DNA from: Ignelater luminosus
Lineage: Eukaryota > Arthropoda > Insecta > Coleoptera > Elateridae
Assembly: GCA_011009095.1 (NCBI GenBank)
Contig: VTPC01091059.1
Coordinates: 54,468 to 118,467 of the forward strand
Length of the DNA stretch: 64,000 nucleotides
Direction of reading: 5' to 3'
Positions within the stretch are counted from its first letter, which is position 1, and each line of letters opens with the position of its first letter. Under the pieces are notes generated by a model. It saw nothing but the letters and a program-made list of their open reading frames with translations, searched no databases and was not told the DNA's origin. The position numbers and the translations under genes were made by a program. This document shows, piece by piece, positions 56,791 through 64,000 of the stretch.

Positions 56791-59650
56791 AATTGTTATT
56801 TTGTGTATACAGTATGTTATCGAATATTTTATATTGTAATATATGATGTGCACGCTTAATATATCAAATAAGTAGTTAGCAACATGAATTAAAAATCTTC
56901 ATTTCATTTCAAGCGCAAAAAATACAATGTCTGTACGTACACTGTAATAAGTGTTGAGAGCAACAAGGTCATCGAAATAACATTTAATCTTGCATTGATT
57001 GGCAGAATAACAAGAAATTGTAGGTTTGAATTATTTTCGAATCTCTTAACAAGTCTTACTGATAAACTTGTTTAAGGAATTTTAAGAACATTGACTTCTA
57101 CGAATGTGACGGACGCGCAAATAAACCTCCACAGGAAAAGGGTCTTACTTATACCTACTAAATTTTTTAAGATATTTTCGAATGTTCGCATGCTAAAGAT
57201 TCATAGAAAAGAGGTTTTGCCGTTTGTCAGTTTCAAACGTACTTTAATACTTCTTTGAAATATTTTAAACGTTTATACATTGGAAATTCTCGTAGAAGAT
57301 AAAAAATTTTACTTTTGTCTAATTTCGTATAAAGTACCTACCGCAATATTTCCTTAGAGCTGTTAAGCATTATCTATTTCTATGGAAAAGCAAACCTCAC
57401 CCCTATTTTATATACAGGTGCAGATATAAAAAGCTTGTCAACATATTACAGATTTCTCTTAGTGTTTGAATCTCAGCTAAACATCAACTCGCATCAGTTG
57501 ATTAGTCCTTTACGGTTCCATAACAATTGTAACAACGGCAACCTTAATATAAATATCCAAACATCCTTAAGCTACATTTTTATTTTTTAAAATTATTTCT
57601 AGACGCTTCAGGTTATATAGAAGTGAGGAAAATCTCTTTCCAATCTCCAGTCAGAATTCATATCCGTTCGGTATAGCTTCGACTGTATTTGCCAATTACA
57701 CTATGTAAAGACTAAAGTGTACGAGTGGCAAGTGTCATCATCACCGGACTATCCGGACCAATTTAGATTTTTATTATTGATTGAATTCACGTTTAAGAAA
57801 GAATTACTTGCGCTATGATTTACAAAAATCGTATAGTATTGACTAAATAATAGCTACCAAGAAAAGGAAGGTGGCTTTGTCATTCTGGTTTTTATAAAAT
57901 TAACTAACTGTGAGTTCACTCTTTGAATGAAGTGCTGTTTGATTTGGTTTGCATTGCATGTACTAATGATTTTAATCAATTTAGATTTAGATAACTACAG
58001 TATAGTTTGCTCTTGCTCACCTCATGCTATATGTATCTACAGAAACATAGCGAATGTGTCAATGTCTTTGTAACAATCTGTAAACGCCCAATTTCCAGGA
58101 AGTTTCCAACTGTTCCATTACTGTGTTTTGTTATTGATTTATCTCGCTAAAATAAGTAAGGTATGGAAATTTAAATTTTATCATACAATTTGTTTAAAGT
58201 ATACTAAAAACCTCTAATATCATTAAAATCATTTATGTTAATTTAACAGCAAATTTTAAACCTAAATCTATGGATTGTGTAAATAAAGCTTACTATCTGT
58301 CTTGAGTTAGCTCTAAGGCTATCCTATATAATTAGCCCAATCGTTTTAGTCTTTTTACGAAAGAATCTTTTGCTGGTTCATTTTTTGACTTACAATTTAC
58401 ATGACATAATTTTGGGAAACTTCCGCCTTCCACAGTTTTAGAAGGTGATGAAGATGGTACTGTTTTACAAAGTATGTAGAGTTTGTTGGTAGTTTTAGGC
58501 TTTAGCCTTCTATAAATTCATATAGGTCTGTCTCTAGATGCCATTATTGTTATTCTAAGCAGTGTACTTAAATCATTTCAAACACGAATTCCAGTTAATA
58601 AAATATTTTCAAATGGGCCAAATCGTTTAGAATTACACAAACGAAAACCTATCGTTGTTTCTAAGTGCAGGGGAAGTGTGCTAGAAACCTTAAAAAATCT
58701 AAAATGATTTATTACTAAGTTTTCTATAGCTGAGGCTGAGGTGTTAAGCACTTAATAAGAGCAAATAACAATGAGCGCATCGTTTAAGATGTGCAGACTT
58801 TGCGTTTTCATATTTCTTGAAATCGCTTGAAGATTAACATCCTAAAAAAAGTATTGCAAATATATTGAGAAATAAAAATGCTGTTATTGCTACTTTTTCA
58901 AAGTATGGATATATCCGTATCTAAAACTTTATGTTAGGTTAGGTTATGTATCTACCAGAGTTTTTACAATTGGCGTATTAAACAGTTTTAGCAGAAAACC
59001 AAAGACAAAAGTCTGATATTCTTCGTCTTTTATTGTATTCTACCTAGACAATCTACGTTTCAGTATTAGGTTTGCTCATCTCTTTCAGATTAATTTTGCA
59101 GCTATAATTTTACATAAACAAACAACTTTTCTTCCATAGTTTCTTACTTGGATTTCTATAATATCTACTGTATGTCTACCTTCTCTTCTTACATTAAGAT
59201 TATTTCATATATCTGAATTCCATCATATTACTTGTTAACATTCGTTGTAAATAAAATTGGCGTACACCCTTATCAAATGAGTGTCTTGGCTTTTCTCATG
59301 GTATTAATTTAATTTTGTTAGAAATTAGATCTACAAGAGATCTTCATTTTAACTATCCCTATGTATGAACCATGGTTTTCCAATACATGTATGCAATATT
59401 TTGTTGATGACCATATATTGTAATTTGACATAATAGCACGATTTTGAATATACAGGGTCTAAATGTTGGTCACGGATTTAGAAAAACCGTATCTAGGAAA
59501 ATTGTAAACTTACCTTAAGATTACATCTTTTCCAGCTGTACAAAAACTCTCAGTAAGTAATTTAAATAGTCCATTTTCTTAAATCTCACTGCTAACCACC
59601 TTTCGAGATCATACTAAATTTAAGAAGGCGGTGAAACTGAAGAAGAAACT
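56791..59650. other. Intronic sequence, nothing recognised
   Basis: AT-rich; no repeat or coding feature found. Confidence 0.4.
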
Positions 59651-59900
59651 ATAAATAAACTACAGAGAGCTGATAATAACGTTAATAGATGTATCAAACA
59701 ATGCCGAGAAAACTGAACAGAAACAAGTTTGTGCATATGTGAAAAGCTGAAAATAGACTATTGAAACTAGATGCTTGCGCTTGGACAAAACACAACTCTG
59801 GAAATATGCCAGATCACAAACATTGATCAGATAGAAAAATTCAAAAATAGGGTACTAAGAGATACTATAAATTGTTCTTGGTATTCAAGAAAATCAGGAC
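59651..59900 (+). pseudogene. Possible LINE C-terminal relic
   Basis: The plus strand encodes ITNIDQIEKFKNRVLRDTIN then CSWYSRKSGQ, reminiscent of the post-RT motif of Jockey LINEs (IERFQNKVLR...APWYVRN). Only one motif supports it. Confidence 0.5.
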
Positions 59901-59904
59901 AGTT

Positions 59905-59964
59905 ATCGAGATCTCAAGATAAACAATCGAGATCTCAAGATAAAACCATCGAGATCTCAAGATA
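59905..59964. repeat. Three copies of a 21-22-bp repeat with a palindromic core
   Basis: The 16-base unit ATCGAGATCTCAAGAT occurs at 59905, 59926 and 59948. Its centre GAGATCTC is a perfect palindrome. Confidence 0.95.
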
Positions 59965-62579
59965 GAGACATTTGCGAACAGAATTAAACGCTTTGCCCGA
60001 AAAAGTCGTATGACTCTAGCAAGTTAAGTAAAAGCCATTCAACTCAAGAAAAAAAAAGCCACGAACTTTATTGCAGTAATAGTGCTTTGTAAAGTTCTGT
60101 GAAGTGGTATTGCGCAATGACAACAACGTACGGTCTAACAAAAGAAAGTGATATATAACCACTTAGCGACAATTGCCCAAAAGACATACGACACATTCAC
60201 TGTTAATAAAACGCCTTCTACAATTTCTTGAAAAATAGAACAAGCACGTTTTGTCTCAAAAGGTGATCTTTTTACCTGATATTCTTTCTTGTTCGCACTC
60301 CAAACCAAAATCTTCCTGGTCTTATAGTAAAGTGATAGCTGATTAGGCATTCCAGGAATTCAATTTCTTAAACTTCTGGTTCCCTTCCAAAGCGAGATTT
60401 CCAAAATTTGCTATCATAACCTTATATACTTTTATTTTGTGTTGCTTTGTTTCTTCGTTTCTTCGTTAAATTCCACGTTTCAATCTTTTCGGATTATTGG
60501 TATTTTTTATTAATTTGTTACTTTTCCTCTCTTTTGCTTTTTAAATTTAGAGTTTATAATTCATGTAGAATTGTTCTTAACTTTTATTGAATCAAGGATG
60601 AACAATTTAAAATTACAATATAGATAAAACACAAGAAGTGAAAGTTTTGCTAAGGTTTGCTAAAACGAACGACAGAAAGTTTTTTATTCAAAATGTATTC
60701 AATGATTTGTTTCTTTTTTCTTATAAAAACAACTAAGAACGCATTGTATGGTATCTGTTTTGAAGAACTCTAGCTTCATAAACGTTAAAAAGGAACATTT
60801 AAATGCAAAACGTTGAAAAGCTTATGTACGTCGAGTCAGCTGTAGCTTTCCCAAACATAAAATACATATATGCAAAGAAAGAACTTTTATAAATTATTGA
60901 TCTTTATATGCCTTTTTATTAGTTATATACTTTCAGTGCGGCTTAAAATATTGTGCAAGCATTAAGCACTTGATAGCTCTATTTCTTATAGCGTAAGATA
61001 GAATTGATAATTATATCTTTGAAGCATCCATGCGTGAAATCAAATTGATGTTCCTTGCTCTACCAGCTGGAAATACCTTCTTAAACCTAAACTTCCTTTC
61101 AGTTATTAACAGTGCAATTTTCAGTAAGAAAACAAAGTTCTACAGTTGTAGTACAAAGCTTATTTGTTTCTGCGTTGTTTCAATGTTTCTATGGTATAAT
61201 ATACTCTTTTAAATAAAAATTTCCGAGTTTTAATAACTCGATTAAAATGATGGGTAGCTCCATTCCGGAAAACTATTTCAGAATTTAATCGATGTCACGC
61301 AAACCGACATCCAATTTATTTCATAGTAACTGTATAAATCGGTGGTTTTGTAAAATTTGAAATGTATCAAAGTTAGAACGAGAAAACGTAGACATCAAAA
61401 GGACCATAAATTGGTTACCGTAATTCGCGAAACGAGTAAGAAATATAACTATAAAGTTCTATAATTCAATAGAGAGATTTGGAAATTTACAATTTACAGT
61501 CGTCCTTTATAACCACAATATTGTGAATAAGTAAACCATCAAACAGTTGAATAAAACATTACTGTAGTAACAACATTAATTGAAAGCTTCTAGTAAAATT
61601 ATATTGGGAATCAAAATAAATTAACAGGTAATTTCCAATTTCATTTATAATTAATTTCAAAATTCTAATTTTGCTTATTAAAAAGGAGATTTTTGATTTA
61701 TCACAAGGTTAATTTTTAGTTGAATATTATGTACACGCATCTTTTTTTATAGAGGTCTTTTTATCATATAAGAAGAATTTTAGTAGAGAAAGTACTTTCC
61801 TTTGTCACAAAATATTAAAAATTCTTGTACAGATTCCTTGAATGTGAATAAACCTAGAAATTTATAAAAAGATGCTCCACTTGCACTAAACACTCATAGT
61901 CTACTCGAAAAACGAAAGAATTGACCAATGTACACTTAAACAGCTGTTTTAATCGTTTTATGAACTCCATTCTTACATATCTACCTACACTGTATATGAA
62001 CTACACCGAGCAAATTTGTATATTATTCCTACTCAATGCACTTTATAAATGTATTTACAGCACGACTAGCTAAATAAATTAGTTTTTTCAAAAATTTTAT
62101 TTTTTTATACAACTTTAAACCTTTTGAAGATTTTCTTCAACTAAATTCGAAGATGGAATGATTTAGAAAATGCTTAGAATTTGTTTAAACATGTTTTTTA
62201 ACAACCCTGTATAAATTAACACAACTAATTAAACTTCTCTTCGGTATGTTATTGACATTAGAAACATACCCGCTTACTCAAAGTCTTGAACTTCAGCACA
62301 ACAAAGTACTTCATAACAATAATAATCCTGAGTTTAACGTAGTAACCTTCAAATTAGATTTATTCAAAAAAGCAGTTTCAGTTTCTTGTTTTTTGTTTAA
62401 GCGATCGTACTCTATCCTAACAACATATCTAATCCAAACAAAATATCACGTTCAAACGATCTCGCTTATAAACAATCTCACGCAAACGGGTCGTGCCTAA
62501 TTAATTTCGTGCCCAAACAGCCACGGCCAAATTATCTTAAAAAATTCTTGTTCTACCATGATCAATATTCTTACCAGCT
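59965..62579. other. Intronic sequence, nothing recognised
   Basis: AT-rich; no coding or repeat feature found. Confidence 0.4.
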
Positions 62580-63230
62580 GATGAATACCGTTCACCACCT
62601 ATCGCGAGTTATACTTCATTTTCTGCGTACGTTCTTTATTTCTGCACCAGAATTAACATCGCCCGTGGCAGCCAACAGCTAACCATATCCATTGCCCTTG
62701 TCGCGGCACCCAGCATGGCCTTCAACCACCATCTCAACGACAAGTCATCAGCTCGGCAGAAGATGGGCAGCTTACAACACTACAGTTAAGGTTCATCAGG
62801 GTCATTGACATCAACAGTCAACTCTTCGCATTACACCACCTATGGTTTAACCCAGCAACTCAAGATTGCCAGATAACATCTACCGACGAGCCACGCAACC
62901 GTCGCAATCTCCGCCAGCAGCCGGCGCTTTTTTTCCAACATCAGAAAGCCCTAGAACGAGAATTCCATCAAGTCCCGCCTACTAGAGACCGCCCACCAAC
63001 ATCACTGCAGGTACAAATTCCAATCGCCGCCGCGCAAAACAATACATCAGACAGGTGAACCTAGACGCATACAAGTCGTGGTCTATCATTCCATCGTCAG
63101 GTCAAGTGCCAATGAACGCAAACAATGCACGTATTTTGCCTTGCAACCAATAAACCACATCCATCAGGCTGAAGAAGCTTCAGAATCAAGCTTATAATGG
63201 CCTCCCGCAGTCGACACAAAAATAACGCTG
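62580..63230. other. C-rich, G-poor composition island
   Basis: The plus strand here is rich in C and A and poor in G and T compared with the flanks, with many CCA/CAA/CATC triplets. Plus-strand frames give Pro/Ser/Gln/Asn-rich peptides with stops (for example SQSPPAAGAFFPTSES). I cannot assign it. The skew suggests sequence of different origin, such as part of a retroelement. Confidence 0.4.
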
Positions 63231-63288
63231 AACTCGACTCGACTCGTAGTTGCAAATGCATTTATTATGTGACCTTTGTTTGTTTCTA

Positions 63289-64000
63289 CGAGGCTGCTCC
63301 ATTACTGTTGAGCCTATCTAGGGACGCATGATTGTAGGGTATAACTATTATTATGACAATTCAGCATCACCTTTTGCAAGTTTAACGCAAGTGACAGCAA
63401 GAGAAAATATTACGGTGTTTTGAAGACATGCGTCTTTAAATTTAACAACTTTTGGAAAAATCATGAAATTCAATAACGAACATTTCCAAGCTGTGAATTT
63501 CTACAATTTCAAGCGTGGATTAAGTCGGCAAGAGGGTTTTGGTGAGATGAAAAAAGTGTTTGGTATTGAGTCATGTTCATTAGCTACCGTAAAACTCTGG
63601 CACAACGAATTTCGTTTTGGTCGTAAATTTCTGAACGATGAACATGGCGAAGGTCGCCCAAAAACTGCTGTTACTGAGGAAGACATCAAGATTATACAAG
63701 GTATGATAGAAGAAGACCGTCATGCTATTATTCGGACGATTCAAGAAACCTTGGGCATTGATATGAAAGCGATCAATACTATCTTGCACAATCATCTGCA
63801 TGTACGTAACCTTTGGACCCGTTGGATACCGCAGAATTTATCAGACGTTCAAAAGGCAGATCGTGTGAATTGGTGCAAAGCCATACTCAAACGCTTTTCC
63901 CAAGGGTCGTCTAATCTAGTATACAATTTTGTAACAGGCGATGAAAGTTGGATATATTCATGTGATCCTGAGAAAAAGCAACAGTCGGTTGTTTTAGTGT
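63289..64000 (+). mobile_element. Mariner DNA transposon, left part, cut by window edge
   Basis: A likely left end CGAGGCTGCTCCATTACTGT starts at 63289 directly after a TA (63287-63288), 174 bases before the transposase ATG, a normal mariner leader length. The right half is outside the window, so the terminal repeat could not be paired. Confidence 0.75.
63463..64000 (+). CDS. Mariner transposase, N-terminal 179 codons, open to the edge
   Basis: From the ATG at 63463 there is no stop for 179 codons. It shows the first HTH (HFQAVNFYNFKRGLSRQEG), the second HTH with VTEEDIKIIQGMIEEDRH and INTILHNHLHVRNLW, the motif RWIPQNLSD (family WVPHNLTE), and the first catalytic Asp at residue 160 in VTGDESWIYSCDPEKKQ. 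The D2 and D3 parts lie outside. It is related to the relic at 1-470 and different in sequence from the 52-kb mariner. Whether the full gene is intact cannot be told here. Confidence 0.93.
   Translation, partial: MKFNNEHFQAVNFYNFKRGLSRQEGFGEMKKVFGIESCSLATVKLWHNEFRFGRKFLNDEHGEGRPKTAVTEEDIKIIQGMIEEDRHAIIRTIQETLGIDMKAINTILHNHLHVRNLWTRWIPQNLSDVQKADRVNWCKAILKRFSQGSSNLVYNFVTGDESWIYSCDPEKKQQSVVLV

Noticed and set aside
1..64000. CRISPR arrays, operons, tRNA or rRNA genes
   Set aside because: The sequence is eukaryotic intron; no cloverleaf, rRNA segment or repeat-spacer array was recognised.

Overview
The window looks like AT-rich genomic DNA from an insect (inferred; species not identifiable). It is mostly intron. 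The only host gene I can support is on the minus strand: five exons (54327-54452, 53762-53901, 14413-14546, 13820-14009, 5271-5466) of a TRPC-family cation channel of the fly trp/trpl/Trp-gamma group. Splice sites and codon phases agree wherever exons are neighbours. The exons cover roughly S1 to S6. The N-terminal ankyrin part lies beyond the right edge and the C-terminal tail beyond the left edge. One exon, between the S2/S3 and S4/S5 exons, was not found in the 39.2 kb intron; a 400-base assembly gap (15773-16172) is one place it could be.

Almost everything else is transposable-element sequence of several ages, often nested. From left to right: a decayed mariner (1-470), a hAT relic (1583-2346), a LINE RT scrap (3880-4135), a broken CR1/L2-like LINE with an L1-type ORF1 (6540-10400), a Tigger/pogo relic (16173-17646) interrupted by a 747-bp IS630/mariner-superfamily deletion derivative (16620-17366), and a decayed Ty3/gypsy body (21.55-23.91 kb) interrupted by a mariner relic and by a 2155-bp solo LTR (23915-26069). 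Next come a broken member of an orphan transposase-like family (28.56-30.43 kb), a Jockey-like LINE (33.0-35.35 kb), a second LINE (35.49-40.30 kb) split by another solo LTR of the same family (37861-40024), an RTE/CR1-like LINE relic (44.94-46.26 kb), a 1412-bp element with ~385-bp inverted repeats and CXC-domain remains (46851-48262), a 51/102-bp minisatellite (49.33-50.29 kb), a nearly intact 1267-bp mariner (51976-53242), and a mariner whose transposase frame is open to the window edge (63289-64000).

The most interesting items are the two independent solo LTRs of a >2-kb LTR family, each with its own 4-bp target duplication; the long-TIR element with CXC-type cysteine remains; the orphan transposase-like family; and the minisatellite built from 25/26-bp halves into 51-bp units and then 102-bp dimers. 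No CRISPR array, rRNA, tRNA or prokaryotic feature was seen.
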